From Camellia lanceoleosa (Eukaryota; Streptophyta; Magnoliopsida; Ericales; Theaceae): a stretch of DNA of 64,000 bases. Shown one piece after another: positions 48,148-60,335 of the stretch; position 1 is the stretch's first letter; each line of letters begins with the position of its first letter. Position numbers and translations under genes: made by a program. The DNA lies in contig CM045762.1 in the NCBI GenBank assembly GCA_025200525.1, positions 77,683,217 through 77,747,216 of the forward strand. The letters run 5' to 3'. The notes under the pieces were generated by a model. That model ran no database searches, was not told where the DNA came from, and saw nothing but the letters and a program-made list of their open reading frames with translations.

Positions 48148-48450
48148 CCTATAATAAATTAATTAAATTAATATTATTTTTTGCATATTTATATGTGTAT
48201 TGACATGTTTATTTTTCAAGGAAATCAGCATTGTTTGATTTGTATAACTAGTTATGTAGGTTGATTTGGTTTCTACATACACAATGTAGATCTATGCAAT
48301 TTAGGATGATCTGGCAGAGATCTAACATAGTATTAGTCTGAGATCTCGAAATGTCCTCATTTACTCTCTTTCTTTCTTTTTTTTTTCTTTTTGTTTTTTG
48401 GTTGTAGTTGTTCATTATTATTGTTGTTGTTGTTCATTCTTATAGATAAA

Positions 48451-48493
<43 letters not shown>

Positions 48494-49989
48494 GTTGTTG
48501 TTGTTGTTGTTATCATACATCGATTACCATTTGACAATGAAGATCTCAGTCTATCAGTTGTTGTTGATAGACGGATGTTGAATTTAAATAGATAAAAATT
48601 TTGATAGATAAGAATTTCAAGAGATAAAAATAATTTGAACTTTGGACAGAAAAAATTTAAACAAATTGGAAAATTTTTGAACAAATAGGGAAAAAATTTC
48701 AACAGATAGATATAAATTTGACCAAATAGATATAAATTTGAATAGATAATCAACAAAAAGTCAAACAAATAAAAAAAGTTAAGGGGTAAAATTGAAAACA
48801 AAATGTTCTCTAGGACTTCTCACCAAACTATTTTAGAGTGCTGCTATTAGTACCCTATAAATTATTTTGGACTTTTCAATTTTTAGCTTTTTTTTATTAC
48901 AATAATAGCCTCAAATAAAATTACTACAAATGACATCATTAATTTTGGGACACCCCATCTCACAATTAAATCTACATACCCACTAGATCATGAATTAGGG
49001 TTTATGAGAGCACCCACCTCCATCACTACTCATTCATCTTCTCCAATCCCACCTTTAAAACCTATTCACCTTCAAAACCTTGAAAACCCTTTGGCGGCAA
49101 TATTCCAGCGGTAACAGTAGTAACCATTTGATTACTTATACTTCTCCGATAATGACAATGAGTGGAAATTTTTCTAGCAACCACAACTTCATAAGATGAG
49201 AGGAGTACAACAATAAAAACTTAGAGGAATTTCATAACTTTGATGTTGTTTTTAGCTTAGAGGAGATTGGTCTTGTAAAGGTAAGTTGCTTGAAAAAAAA
49301 AAATGACAAAAATAATAAATGGGTTCGTCATTTTTTCGGGACTGAACTCCCAAACATATGATCGAAATTCAGGAACATAGGCCCGAACATTGTTTATTTG
49401 TTCGGGAACCGGCAACCGAACATTTATTATTTGTTCGGAAATAGGTAACCGACCATTATTCATAGGTTTAGACCTGTTTTACTGAAAAAACTAAACCAAT
49501 TATTATAATTTTTTTTTTTTGCAAGAGAAGAAATTATTATGAGAAAACTAAGAAATTATATTTATATATATATATATCGAGAGAGAAAGAGAGAGAGAGA
49601 GCATAGCAACTGTGACAATGGGGGATGAGGTAGCAGAGACAGTAATTACATTGCCACTTCTTCTTCTTCTTCTTTATGGGCTTTGTTAGAGTTTTTTTTG
49701 GAAGTGAGGTTTTTTTGGGGCGTGGGGGGTGTGCATTCAATGTGTGAAATATTTTCACAAGGATAATTTTGTTATTATTTTTTTTTTTTGGGGAAAGAAA
49801 TTTTAAGGGTTTCAAAATTTGTAAGTAGGGGTCCAAGGAAATGGGAGGTTTAAAATAGTTTATGGGATGCTAATAGCACAACTCCTATTTTATAACAAGT
49901 GGACTTCTCACTAATAAAAAATATTTATAAACCTAATGCCTTAGACAATTGTTAGAGCAGGGTTCTCACCAATTTTCTCTTATAAAATT
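48148..49989. other. AT-rich intergenic DNA
   Basis: Holds a GA microsatellite (48454-48491), several T/A runs and another GA run at 49579-49600. Frames here are low complexity. No gene supported. Confidence 0.6.
48454..48491. repeat. (GA)n microsatellite
   Basis: About 19 uninterrupted GA units. Confidence 0.95.
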
Positions 49990-50200
49990 TTTGTTCATTT
50001 AAATCATAATTTTTTAATTTGTTTTCATTTTAAATGATCTGCCTATTTTTGTTAATTAAAATCATTGAAAAAAAAGTATTTTAATCATTGAATTCAATTA
50101 ATGATTAAAATACTCTTTGTTTGTTGTTTTTATTTTTTACTTAATAAAAATAGATAATGATTCGAATTCAAAAAAAAAAAATAAATTATGATTTAAATTG
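49990..50200. repeat. Foldback repeat, copy 4
   Basis: The inverted arms TTTAAATGATCTGCCTATTT...TTAATTAAAATCATTG and ...TAATGATTAAAATACTC / AATAGATAATGATTCGAATT pair with each other and resemble the copies at 16690 and 18575. Confidence 0.55.
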
Positions 50201-50422
50201 AAAAAAATAAAAAATAAAAAATAATTTTATTATAATAATCAAACCTGAGATTGTTTTGTAATTTTTCCTAAATATTTTGTTGCCTCAAATGTGTTTATGT
50301 CTTGTTAAATTTTGTGTAATGTGATCTTTTTTTTTTAATTTATTAAAATGATGTCGTGTGGTTATCACAACAACGTGCTGTGATAACACGCACCCCCAAC
50401 CTAACCCCTAATAGGCACCTAG

Positions 50423-52536
50423 TAGAGGTGTAAAATTGGCCTGCTGGTCTGGTAGGCCGCTTGCGGCTAGGCTAGGTTTGGGCTTGAGCCCATTCCAAGA
50501 TTCTGGGCTTGGGCCATTTGTTTCGCAACCCAGTTCAGTTCGTTGGCCTGACTCGGTCTAATTTCCCCCCCTTATCTGGCCCAATCAGGCCCTTAATGGC
50601 TCCCTGTGCCAATGCGCAGTGTCCAACCAATGGTAAAAAAATTTCAAAAAAAAAAAATTTCAAAAAGGTCAAATGACCGTTTCCCACCAATGGCCACAAA
50701 TGTTATTTATTTATTTATAAATTAACCCCTCCCTCCTCCTAACTCCTATAAACACCGCTCTCTCATTTTATTTCTCACAAACAAATCTCTCTCTCAACTC
50801 CCAATTCTCTCAACTAATTTTAAAGTCTCATCTCCAAGTGGCTATTGCAATTGTGCAAAAAGAAATTTTTATCAGAAGAAGCTAATTTTTGTATTGTATT
50901 CGCTAGTCGGTAACATTAATTATTTGAATTAATATTTATTAGTTACTCATTTTTTTACGTTAATTATTTTGTGACATATATTAGTTGTTATTCCGAAATT
51001 CATTATTGTTAACTCATTATTTTAATTAATTGTTAATTCATATATATTACTTTACTTATATTACTATGGATTTTAATATTCATAATGTTTATGTTGATAT
51101 CGATGCATATACATAATATGAATCTGTTGATTCTTCTTCCACTATATCTAATATTCCCCTTCCAATAACAGCATCATCATCTAGGGTGCACGTCTAGTAC
51201 TGTTTGGGAGCATTTTGAAAGAGTACTTGTAACTAATTCTGATGATACAACTATATTTAAAGCAAAATGTAAATATTGTGCATATTTACTTAGTGCTGCA
51301 TCTGCAGAGGGTACTAGCCATCTAAAAAGTATGCTCAAAGACATTTACAAAGTCAACAATCTGATATTAGAACTCAAATGCAATTAGAGGCTTCATCAAT
51401 TGGTAGTTTGCAAATATTTTCATTTGATTCTATGCGTGCACAAAATTCTGTAGTTAATTATATTATTAGAAAAGAATAACCTTTTACTATTAATGAATGT
51501 CTTGATTTTTTTAAAAATGATTCATGAAGGTTTTGTACTGCAATATCAAGGTTTTTCAAGAAATACTATTAGAAATAGGATTTTAAATAAATTTGAGGAT
51601 ATTAAAAGTGAATTATTTGATATTTTAAAAAATTTGAATGGAAGAGTTTGTTAACATCTGATTTGTGGTCAAATAATGGTTTAGAATATTAATGTATCAC
51701 TACACATTTTATTGATAGTGATTGGAAATTAAATAAATGAAGTATTTCATTTAGATTAGTTGAATTTTCATACGTTGGTCATTTACTTGGGGTAGAAATA
51801 AGAAATGTATTATATAAGTGGACTTTGCAAAATAAAATATTTACTATTAGTTTAGATAATGCAACATATTATAATCAGACTGTAACTCATTTGAAATCAA
51901 CTTTACAATTACTTATTGATGGTGATTTATTTCATATTCATTGTGGTGCTTATATTTTAAATCTGATTGTTAAAGAAGTTATGCATGTATACGAGACTTC
52001 TGTACTGGTAATAAAAAACACGTCTCTTACTATTATGTCTTTTGCTAATCGAATTTTGGAATACATAAAAAATTGTCAACGAGAAGGTATGTCATTTAAA
52101 AAAATTAATTTTAGATATAGACAGCAGACGTAATTCAACATACAATATGTTAAAGATAGTTCGTAAACAAAGAAAAATAATAAATTTATTTTGTAACAAT
52201 ATCAATAGGAGGAGTACTGACTCCCATATAAGGCATCAAGTAGCTTTATATAAAAATTTTATAATTTTTTTTTGATACCACAATAAAATTATTTTCTTAT
52301 ATATATATATTACTACTTCATCATTTATTTTACATATATTAGCACAAATAATGAAATTTTTCACAAAATATATGGATAATGAATATTACGTAGCCATTAT
52401 TACTGCAAAGAAAGAAAATTTTGATAGATATTTTGATTAATTACCTCATCTTTTAGGTTTATCTATAATAATTAATACTAGATGTAAAGAAATTTGTTTA
52501 TAAGAATTTTTAGAACGTATTTTCGCTCATCAAAAA
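50423..52536 (+). mobile_element. Degenerate Ac-like hAT transposon, interrupted by Tat-B
   Basis: It begins TAGAGGTGTAAA, the consensus-like end of plant Ac-type hAT elements, followed by GGCC/TGGGC-rich subterminal sequence (50440-50600) and then a broken transposase gene. Tat-B inserted at 52536/52537, so the 3' end should lie beyond Tat-B outside the window. Confidence 0.75.
51187..52440 (+). pseudogene. Ac-like (BED-type) hAT transposase pseudogene
   Basis: Fragments in several frames read, in order: a BED-finger-like start (SSTVWEHFERVL, KAKCKYCAYLL, GTSHLKSML), a SDLWSNNG segment, FRLVEFSYVGHLLGVEI, and, in one open frame at 51825-52133, ISLDNATYYNQTV and HCGAYILNLIVKEV. That is the order of RICESLEEPER/Ac-type transposases. 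Many stops and frameshifts show long inactivity. The C-terminal dimerisation domain is missing or unreadable. Confidence 0.75.
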
Positions 52537-53303
52537 TGAGAGGGCAATTTATATGCAAATTGGGCCGAGCTGGGTTTTCGGCCGTTATGGGCCGAGGTAA
52601 AAATGGCCGAAGTAAAATGGCCCTGTTGGGGGGTTACCCCGTTTGGAGAAATAGCTTCTGAGTTAAACTGGTTGAGGGTTAGCCCGGTTGCTTGAGGTTT
52701 ACTTTTACTCCGGTTTGGAAGTATGATGTTGGTAGTTCGGTTGAGACACATGATAACCGAGGTGTACCAAGTCCATGAAGGGACTTTGGTTTGAAGATAG
52801 TTCGGCTCTTTATGATGAGCTCGGTCCAAGCATGGAAAACCGAGGTAGGAGAGGTGGTAGGTGTCTAATATGGAGATGTTACTTCGGTTGTAAAGAAGTT
52901 CGGCCATAGCAAAGCCATCTCACTTGGCTTAAGCAGTGAGGAGGGTGTTAGAGGATAAGCATTATCTTCCCAGAGTTTGAATCCTAGGAGGACTCTACGC
53001 TAGGAGGAGTAATCCTAGAAGGACTCTACATGGAGGAGTAAGAGTCCTACCAGGATTGTGCCACGCGAAACCTATATAAGCTCACCAGTATCACCTTTGG
53101 AGAGGTAATGCAACTTTTGCTCCCTGAATACATTGAGCTTTTGCCTTCCTGTCTTGCTTACTGACTTAGGCATCGGAGAGGTTTCCGGCACACACCCGCC
53201 GGCTAGCTCGCATTTGTATTTTCAGGTGGTGGAACGACGTCGTACGAAGAACACAGACTTGATCAACAGGATTATACGAGAAGGTGTATTTCTTTCCCGT
53301 ACA
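52537..53303 (+). repeat. Tat-B 5' LTR
   Basis: 767 bp, starting TGAGAGGGCAATTTATATGC and ending CTTTCCCGTACA, just before the PBS. The first part is rich in GGCCGA/TCGGTT words. A TATA box CTATATAAG lies at 53072-53080. Confidence 0.93.
53072..53080 (+). promoter_or_regulatory. Tat-B LTR TATA box
   Basis: CTATATAAG about 230 bases before the LTR end, in the usual place for a retrotransposon promoter; transcription would start about 30 bases downstream. Confidence 0.65.
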
Positions 53304-53305
53304 AT

Positions 53306-53323
53306 TGGCGCCGTCTGTGGGAA
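53306..53323 (+). other. Tat-B primer-binding site
   Basis: TGGCGCCGTCTGTGGGAA, two bases after the LTR end, identical to the Tat-A PBS on the opposite strand. Confidence 0.88.
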
Positions 53324-53368
53324 GAGCAGACAGGAACAACCTCTTGATCAAGTTTTTCTCGAACATCA

Positions 53369-55242
53369 ATGGCGAACAACGAAGCGCCTCGATCGCCATT
53401 GACGGACAAACTCCAGAAGGAGGGGCAAGGCGCGAAGGCCTACCTTTGGTCCCTCCCATGGCGAACCTGGAACCACAAAGGCAGAATTCCAGGAGGGATG
53501 CGAGGGGACGAAGGAGGAATGGCAGCCCTCATCCCTCTCGTTCGCAAAGCCCAGAAAGACAAAGGCGCAGAGTTGATCCTCAAATTCTGGAGGATCGCGT
53601 CAGAGAGCAAGACGAACTGATCCGTAAGATGGCGGCGGACATGGAGTCTCTGAAGCGCCAGATGAAAGGAAAAGAAGTGGCGACAGGAGAGGGGCGCAAC
53701 AACAAGACGCCCCCTCGCCACTCAGAGGGTCGTAGTAGGAATTCTACACCCTCTCGACCAGAGAACAGAAGCCTCAGGACAGGCGACACGCGATCTGTAT
53801 CTTCCAGGACTCGTCACTCCAGGTCTGAGAGGGCGAGATCTGAGAGGTCCTACACGGAAGGGAGCACTTATTGGCCTTCACATACACACCAGACAAGGTC
53901 TAGACAGACGGAATTACCCAGATCGTCCGACCTGCGATCCATGCTAGAAGAGAAGGCACGATGGAAGGAGGACGCCAGAGCGCGCGATCCACACAGGGTT
54001 CCTGCCTTGCAGCGGTTGGCTCCTCGGACGCATGGAAGCGTCGAGGTTGGAATGCCAATGCCGCGCCCGGCATACGAACCAGCGGACAAGGCTTTGGCGA
54101 GGCTGCAGACCTCACCATTCGTCCCAGCAATAGAGAACGCGCCCCTTCCGTCAGGCTTCCTACAGCCTAAATTCAATACATATGAGGGGAAGACGGACCC
54201 CTATACGCACTTGAGCCACTTTCGCCAGGTCATGGCTGTATACCGGCGGAATGAGGCCTTGATGTGCATCCTATTTCCCTCAAGCCTTGGGGACCTTGGC
54301 CTGACTTGGTTTGAAAAACTACCAGAGGGCAGCATAGCCTCCTGGGCGCAACTGGCGGAGGCGTTTGTAACGCGGTTCAGAACAAACACAAAAACCCCGG
54401 TGGAGATCGACCAGTTACTCTCCATTGACATGGGCGACAAGGAGACCTTGAGGTCATACAACAACGCTCTTGGGAGACATTCAGCAGTTGGGGATCGCCC
54501 AACCAACCTCGCCATTATGCGAAGACAAAGAGGCCTTCCAATGGAGATCGAGGACTCTATCACCATGACGCCACCCCTTACCATGGAGGCCCTGATGGAG
54601 AGAGTGCATCAGCACATCAGGGTAGAAGAGGATGGCGCTCGTGCCAAAGCAAAATCTGGCGCGACCCCTGCCCCAGAGAAGAAGACCTCGGCAAAGGTCA
54701 ATGCGGTAGATCGCCAAAACCGAAACGGACGAGGCAGGCGAGACAATGGCGAGGACCAGGATAAGAGATGGCTAAGAGTCCGCACCGCCATAACCACGGT
54801 ATTCAAGAAGCCGATCTACCGTATACTTAGCGAGATTCGAGACGAGCCTTTTGTCAAGTGGCCTGCCAAGTTAGGCGAGGCCCAGAAGGACTATGATGAC
54901 AGATCCAGATGCACTTTCCACAAGGAAAAGGGGCACCGAACTGAGAACTGCACGCCGTTGAGGCAACATCTGGAAGAGTTGGTGGCGGCAGGCCACCTGG
55001 ATAAATACATAGAGGGAGGGGCGCAGCCAGCCCCCCAAGATCACAACAAACCCAACGGGATGCCGATCGACGCCCCGCCACAAGGCATCATCAACGTGAT
55101 CCATGGAGTCTTTGAACCAGAGCGAGTATGCGAGCTCAGAGGTTCAATCAAAAAGCGAGCACTTGAGAGAGGTGCTAAGTGCCCAACCAGACGACAAAAA
55201 GGGGAGGACAGAAGCCACAAACATCATGTCCTTTTCGGATAA
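53369..55242 (+). CDS. Tat-B gag
   Basis: The long frame is open from 53284 to 55242. It has a basic RS/RE-rich N-terminal half, a coiled-coil stretch ([20 protein letters not shown]), the gag core ([43 protein letters not shown]) and a zinc-knuckle-like [14 protein letters not shown]. An ATG at 53458 opens this frame; a more upstream ATG at 53369 ([10 protein letters not shown]) lies in another frame and may be the ancestral start before an indel near 53410. The end overlaps pol by 140 bases in the next frame. Confidence 0.9.
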
Positions 55243-57007
55243 AGACTTGGACAGAATATATTGCCCACACAATGATGCCTTGGTCGTCACTCTCCGAGTC
55301 AAGGATTTTGACGTCAAGCGGATTCTGATTGACCAAGGCAGTTCGTGTGAAATCATGTACTATGAAACTTTCAAGCAACTCAAGCTGCAAGACAAGGACT
55401 TAGCCCCTGCCGTATCCCCTTTGATTGGATTCAATTCTATACCGGAGTGGCCAGTCGGCAAAATCATCCTTCGGTCGAGGCGGGAAGTGTGTGAAAGCAA
55501 GTGGAGTTCTAGGTCTTTGAAGGACCCCTCCACCACCAACATCACCTTAGGCAGAACATGGCTGCAGCCCATGCGCTCGGTGGCACCCTCCTACCACCAA
55601 GTGATGCGGTTTCCCAACGACACCGGAGTAAATGAAGAAGTATATGGGGACCAGATTATGTCCAAGCGATTGCCGTTTACGAATGGCACCAAGGCCGCCA
55701 AAGGTTATGTTTTTTCGGTTGAAGAACCGGAGAGTAATGAACTATTCGCGGATGTTGGCAAAGCGGCTGATCAAAAAGCAGTGGAGGACTTGGTAGAAGT
55801 CAGAATAGATGAGAAGAACCCGGAAAAGTTCTTCTTACTTGGATCGTCGTTGTCCAGCACTGAGAGATTGGAAGTCTTGGAATTTCTGACCTCCAACATC
55901 GAAGTGTTTGCCTGGACCCCATACGACATGCCAGGCATTGATCCCAACTTCATCTGCCATCAACTCAATGTCCACCCTTCTGCTAGACCGGTCATTCAAC
56001 GCACACGCAGATCGGCACTCCACCACGCCGAGATAGTGGCAGAAGAGGTGGGTAACTTGTTAGAAGCAGGGGCAATCAGAGAGGTCCATTACCCAAGATG
56101 GATCTCCAACACCGTTGTAGTGCCAAAGAAGAATGGCAAGTGGCGCGTCTGCGTCGACTACAAGACGGTCAACAAAGCGTGCCCAAAGGACAGTTTCCCT
56201 CTGCCAAGGATAGATCAATTGGTGGACCTAACAGCGGGACACAGCAGGCTTAGCTTCCTTGATGCATACAGAGGCTACCATCAGATAGCCATGCACGAAC
56301 CAGATCAGGAAGTAACGTCCTTCACCACTCCAAGAGGGTTGTACTGCTACAAGGTCATGCCCTTTGGCCTGAAGAATGCAGGGGCGACGTTTCAGAGAAT
56401 GGTCACCAAGATGTTTGAGCCATTGTTAGGCAGAACAATGGAGGCTTACATCGACGACATGGTGGTCAAAAGCAAGGATGCGGATGACCATCTAAGGGAC
56501 CTAAATGAGATGTTCCAGATCCTGAAGCAACATAAGCTGCACCTTAACGCTTCTAAGTGCGTATTCGGTGTAGGGTCTGGCAAGTTTCTGGGTTTCCTGG
56601 TGACCAATCGGGGTATCGAGGCAGACCCCTCCCAAATCAAAGCAATTCAAGAGTTAGAGAGGCCTAACTCAGTGAAAGAAGTGCAGCACCTCACCGGCAT
56701 GGCAGCAGCACTTAACCGATTCATCAGCCGGTCTTCAGACAGATTGCGTCCATTCTTTCAGTCATTAAAAGCTAAGTTTGAGTGGGACGAAGAATGCGAC
56801 CGAGCTCTGGAGAGTTTGAAGGAATACATGTCTTCTCCACCACTACTTGTCACCCCAGTACCTGGAGAAGAACTCTTCCTCTACTTAGCAGTCTCTCAGC
56901 ACGCGGTAAGTGCAGAGGTGGTCCGGGCAGAAGGGATCCAACATCTACCTATCTTCTATGTCGACAAGACATTCTTTGGGGAGCCGAAACAAGGTACTTA
57001 CCTCTAG
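55103..57007 (+). CDS. Tat-B protease-reverse transcriptase
   Basis: The protease shows [13 protein letters not shown]. The RT shows [51 protein letters not shown], catalytic YIDDM and [17 protein letters not shown], then the start of RNase H. The stretch at about 55468-55525 reads poorly in this frame but makes family sense in another, suggesting two compensating indels. The frame stops at 57007 after a shift near 56985. It begins inside the end of gag, +1 relative to it. Confidence 0.92.
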   Translation: MESLNQSEYASSEVQSKSEHLREVLSAQPDDKKGRTEATNIMSFSDKDLDRIYCPHNDALVVTLRVKDFDVKRILIDQGSSCEIMYYETFKQLKLQDKDLAPAVSPLIGFNSIPEWPVGKIILRSRREVCESKWSSRSLKDPSTTNITLGRTWLQPMRSVAPSYHQVMRFPNDTGVNEEVYGDQIMSKRLPFTNGTKAAKGYVFSVEEPESNELFADVGKAADQKAVEDLVEVRIDEKNPEKFFLLGSSLSSTERLEVLEFLTSNIEVFAWTPYDMPGIDPNFICHQLNVHPSARPVIQRTRRSALHHAEIVAEEVGNLLEAGAIREVHYPRWISNTVVVPKKNGKWRVCVDYKTVNKACPKDSFPLPRIDQLVDLTAGHSRLSFLDAYRGYHQIAMHEPDQEVTSFTTPRGLYCYKVMPFGLKNAGATFQRMVTKMFEPLLGRTMEAYIDDMVVKSKDADDHLRDLNEMFQILKQHKLHLNASKCVFGVGSGKFLGFLVTNRGIEADPSQIKAIQELERPNSVKEVQHLTGMAAALNRFISRSSDRLRPFFQSLKAKFEWDEECDRALESLKEYMSSPPLLVTPVPGEELFLYLAVSQHAVSAEVVRAEGIQHLPIFYVDKTFFGEPKQGTYL

Positions 57008-57339
57008 AAAAGCTAGCACTGGCCTTAATGATGGCCTCCAGGAAATTGGCGCACTACTTTCACGCCCACACCATTGTCGTCCTCACAGCCTTTCCACTAA
57101 AAGCTTTGTTTGAGAGGGCAAACTTTTCTGGGCGGATTTTGAAGTGGGCAGTGGAGTTGGGACAATATGATGTGAAGTTCCAACCCAGAACCGCAGTAAA
57201 GGCCCAATCTTTGGCAGACTTCGTCGCAGAGTTCACTCCTAGAAGCCACCAAGTCTGCCCAATCGATCTGACTGACACAACCGAACTAGGGATGGAGATT
57301 GGCGGAATAAGCGCAACCCCTAGTCCAGTTACTCGGTAG
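56985..57339 (+). pseudogene. Tat-B RNase H C-terminal part, frameshifted
   Basis: The part of the 56782-57339 frame after about 56985 continues RNase [46 protein letters not shown]. It joins the RT frame through an apparent single-base change; the earlier part of the open frame is a shadow. Confidence 0.85.
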
Positions 57340-57423
57340 GAGCCCGAGGCAGACCATAGTAGAGAATGCAAGGAGAAAGCAGACCTTGCTACACCAAGTC
57401 AGAACTCGCCTACAACCAATGAC

Positions 57424-57960
57424 TTGGTCCCATCGGAAGACAAGGGGCAGGCTGCAACCGTGGATCATGAAGAAAGCGCCCACCACATACCAGACCCCAC
57501 AACATCATCGATCCCTCCACATCTTTGGAAGTTGTTTGTTGGGGAGATGTGGAAGCTCTTTGTGGATGGAGCATCTAACCGACATGGCGCAGGACTTGGC
57601 ATAGTCCTCATCTCTCAAGACGGCCTAGTAGTGGAACAAGCGATCAACCTTGGCTTCCCAGCATCAAACAATGAAGCGAGTCTGGCGCTTCTTGCGAGAC
57701 TCAAGTCGGCCTATATGAAGGCCACCGAACTCATGGTCTCTGATGACTCACGGTTGGTGGTGAATCAAATTTCTGGCGACTACGAAGCAAAGGGCTACGA
57801 ATGGCTAAGTACCAAGAGCTAGTCGAACCGAGATCAAGAAGTTCGAGGCGGTGAGGATAGAAACAGTTAGCGGGGAGGAGAATAGTAGAGCAGACGAACT
57901 AGCGAGCTTCGCCTCAATGGCGAGATACCTCCATCCCACATCCTCTATTGATCGACTATC
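57424..57960 (+). pseudogene. Tat-B archaeal-type RNase H, frameshifted near its end
   Basis: [34 protein letters not shown] and [19 protein letters not shown] give the D-E-D residues of the second RNase H typical of Tat elements. The frame ends at 57822; the continuation EIKKFEAVRIETV...SRADELASFAS lies in another frame at about 57830-57960 and carries the last acidic residue. Confidence 0.88.
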
Positions 57961-58171
57961 CGCCCGCACCAAGTATTGAAGACCCGTGAAGATGTATGTT
58001 GTGCGGAATTAGGTCCTTCTTGGATGGATCCCATCATCGTTCTCTGAAAGATGGCACTCTACCGTAAGATAAGAAAGAAGCCCGTGAGAATAAGAGCCAA
58101 GTCATAGCGATTTTGGCTCTCTCCATCCTTGGCATTATACAAGAAGTCGTTCTCGGGACCTTACTTAAAAT

Positions 58172-59260
58172 GTGTCCACCCCAAAGAAGGTAGAAGCATT
58201 CTTGTTTGAAATACACGAAGGGGTTTGTGGCAGCCATCAAGGAGGAAGATCATTGGCATACCGAGCTATTTCACAAGGGTATTGGTGGCCATACATGCAA
58301 GCGGATTCGGAGAAGTATGTCAAAAAATGCGAAAAGTGTCAGAAGTTTGCACATCAAATACATCAACCTGCCAGAGAACTCCTACCTCTCACTAGTCCAT
58401 GGCCTTTCGCAATGTGGGGCTTAGACATAGTGGGACCACTCCCAGCAGCACCAAGCAACAGGAAGTTCTTTCTTGCGGCAACAGACTACTTCACAAAGTG
58501 GGTGGAAGCAGAAGCCTTGGCGTCAATCAAGGAAAAAGATGTGAAGAAGTTTGTCTGGCAAAACATCATTACACGCTTTGGCATACCAAAAGCACTGATT
58601 TCGGACAACGACACCCAGTTTGATGGCAGAATTTTCAGAGGCTTTTGCGAAGAATACAAGATAGAGTTCTACAATTCTACACCGGCGTATCCCCAAGCAA
58701 ACGGTCAAGCTGAGGCGTCAAACAAGGTAGTTTTAGACGGATTGAAGAAAAGGTTGGAGAAAGCCAAAGGCAAATGGGCAGAAGAGCTCCCTCACGTTTT
58801 ATGGGCTTATCGCACCACACCACGGCGGTCAACAGGAGAAACCCCTTTCTCCTTAGCCTATGGCATGGAAGCAGTCATTCCATTAGAAGTCGGACTCCCC
58901 ACAATTCGGAGTGAAAATTTTGATCCAGACTTAAATGGCGAAGCTATAGCTTTGGAACTTGACCTTGCGGAAGAAAGAAGAGACAGAGCATTGGTTCACA
59001 TCGCCTCCTACCAACAAGAGCTATCTAGGAAGTATAACAAAACTGTGCATCCAAGGCAGTTCAAGATCGGCGATTGGGTACTTCGCAAGGTTATGGGCAA
59101 CACATTGGTCCCAGGGGATGGCAAGTTAGGTCCTAACTGGGAAGGTCCTTACAAAGTGGTCGGATTAGCAGGCAAAGGGGCATACCACTTGGAAGACGAG
59201 GACGGCAAAGCAATTCCCAGGCCATGGAACACGGCCAATCTTAAGTTATTTTATTTTTAG
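58172..59260 (+). CDS. Tat-B integrase (intact frame)
   Basis: Uninterrupted 362-codon frame with the zinc-binding H-H-C-C (HEGVCGSHQGG ... CEKCQKF), the catalytic D in ATDYFTKW, D in ISDNDTQF and E in GQAEASN, the WAYRTTPRRSTGETPF segment and a C-terminal GPNWEGPYKVVGL region. It catalyses insertion of element DNA. AATAAA follows the stop at 59297-59302, before the tandem array. Confidence 0.95.
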   Translation: MSTPKKVEAFLFEIHEGVCGSHQGGRSLAYRAISQGYWWPYMQADSEKYVKKCEKCQKFAHQIHQPARELLPLTSPWPFAMWGLDIVGPLPAAPSNRKFFLAATDYFTKWVEAEALASIKEKDVKKFVWQNIITRFGIPKALISDNDTQFDGRIFRGFCEEYKIEFYNSTPAYPQANGQAEASNKVVLDGLKKRLEKAKGKWAEELPHVLWAYRTTPRRSTGETPFSLAYGMEAVIPLEVGLPTIRSENFDPDLNGEAIALELDLAEERRDRALVHIASYQQELSRKYNKTVHPRQFKIGDWVLRKVMGNTLVPGDGKLGPNWEGPYKVVGLAGKGAYHLEDEDGKAIPRPWNTANLKLFYF

Positions 59261-59296
59261 CTTTTTTCTTCATAGTATGTGTAATTTTTTACTTTC

Positions 59297-59302
59297 AATA
59301 AA
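59297..59302 (+). terminator. Poly(A) signal after Tat-B pol
   Basis: AATAAA 37 bases after the integrase stop. If used, sense transcripts would end before the tandem array; full-length genomic RNA must read past it. Confidence 0.4.
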
Positions 59303-59475
59303 AACAAATCGATTCTTTTTTAGCATATTTGTTTCTAGTAGAAAGTAACTTTTTGTAAGCTAATAGCATTGTAACCATAGTCGGCCGGATTAAACCAACT
59401 ATGACCTTTCCTAAGCCCAGGATAAGGATCCAGGTTGCAGGACGTTTGGTTGGAATAACCAAACACTACATTCTA

Positions 59476-60335
59476 GGTTGGCTGGAAAAACCAACCTCGA
59501 GGTTGGCTGGATTAAACCAACACTCTGTACTCTTCAGCCGAAGTATGGGCATGGCTGAAGAGTGGTTGGCTGGATTAAACCAACTCTTGGTACTCTTCAG
59601 CCGAAGTATGGGCATGGCTGAAGAGTGGTTGGCTGGATTAAACCAACTCTTGGTACTCTTCAGCCGAAGTATGTGCATGGCTGAAGAGTGGTTGGCTGGA
59701 TTAGACCAACTCTTGGTACTCTTCAGCCGAAGTATGGGCATGGCTGGAGTGGTTGGCTGGATTAAACCAACTCTCTGTACTCTTCAGCCGAAGTATGGGC
59801 ATGGCTGAAGAGTGGTTGGCTGGATTAAACCAACTCTTGGTACTCTCCAGCCGAAGTATGGGCATGGCTGACGAGTGGTTGGCTGGATTAGACCAACTCT
59901 TGGTACTCTTCAGCCGAAGTATGTGAATGACTGAAGAGTGGTTGGCTGGATTAAACCAACTCTCTGTACTCTTCAGCCGAAGTATGGGCATGGCTGAAGA
60001 GTGGTTGGCTGGATTAAACCAACTCTTGGTACTCTTCAGCCGAAGTATGGGCATGGCTGAAGAGTGGTTGGCTGGATTAAACCAACTCTTGGTACTCTTC
60101 AGCCGAAGTAAGTTGTATCGGCTGAAGAGTGGTTGGCTGGATTAAACCAACACTCTGTACTCTTCAGCCGAAGTAAGTTATATCGGCTGAAGAGTGGTTG
60201 GCTGGATTAAACCAACTCTTTGTACTCTTCAGCCGAAGTATTTTATATCGGCTGACGAGTGGTTGGTTGGATTAGAACCAACTCTTTGTACTCTCCAGCC
60301 GAAGTCTGAGGATGGCTGAAGAGTGGTTGGCTAGT
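59476..60335. repeat. 63-bp hairpin-containing tandem array in Tat-B
   Basis: About 13-14 units with period 63 (for example ACTCTTCAGCC at successive units). Each unit contains an 11-bp inverted pair ACTCTTCAGCC/GGCTGAAGAGT around GAAGTATGGGCAT and a second short pair GGTTGG/CCAAC around CTGGATTAAA. The frames on both strands are open because the period is a multiple of three, but code only for repeat peptides. Confidence 0.95.

Noticed and set aside
59401..60145. Repeated-peptide frames on both strands (LNQLLVLFSRSMGMAEEWLAG and its opposite)
   Set aside because: By-product of a 63-bp period that is a multiple of three; non-coding tandem array.
59476..60335. Possible CRISPR array
   Set aside because: No constant repeat with variable spacers; the whole unit repeats, in a plant retrotransposon.
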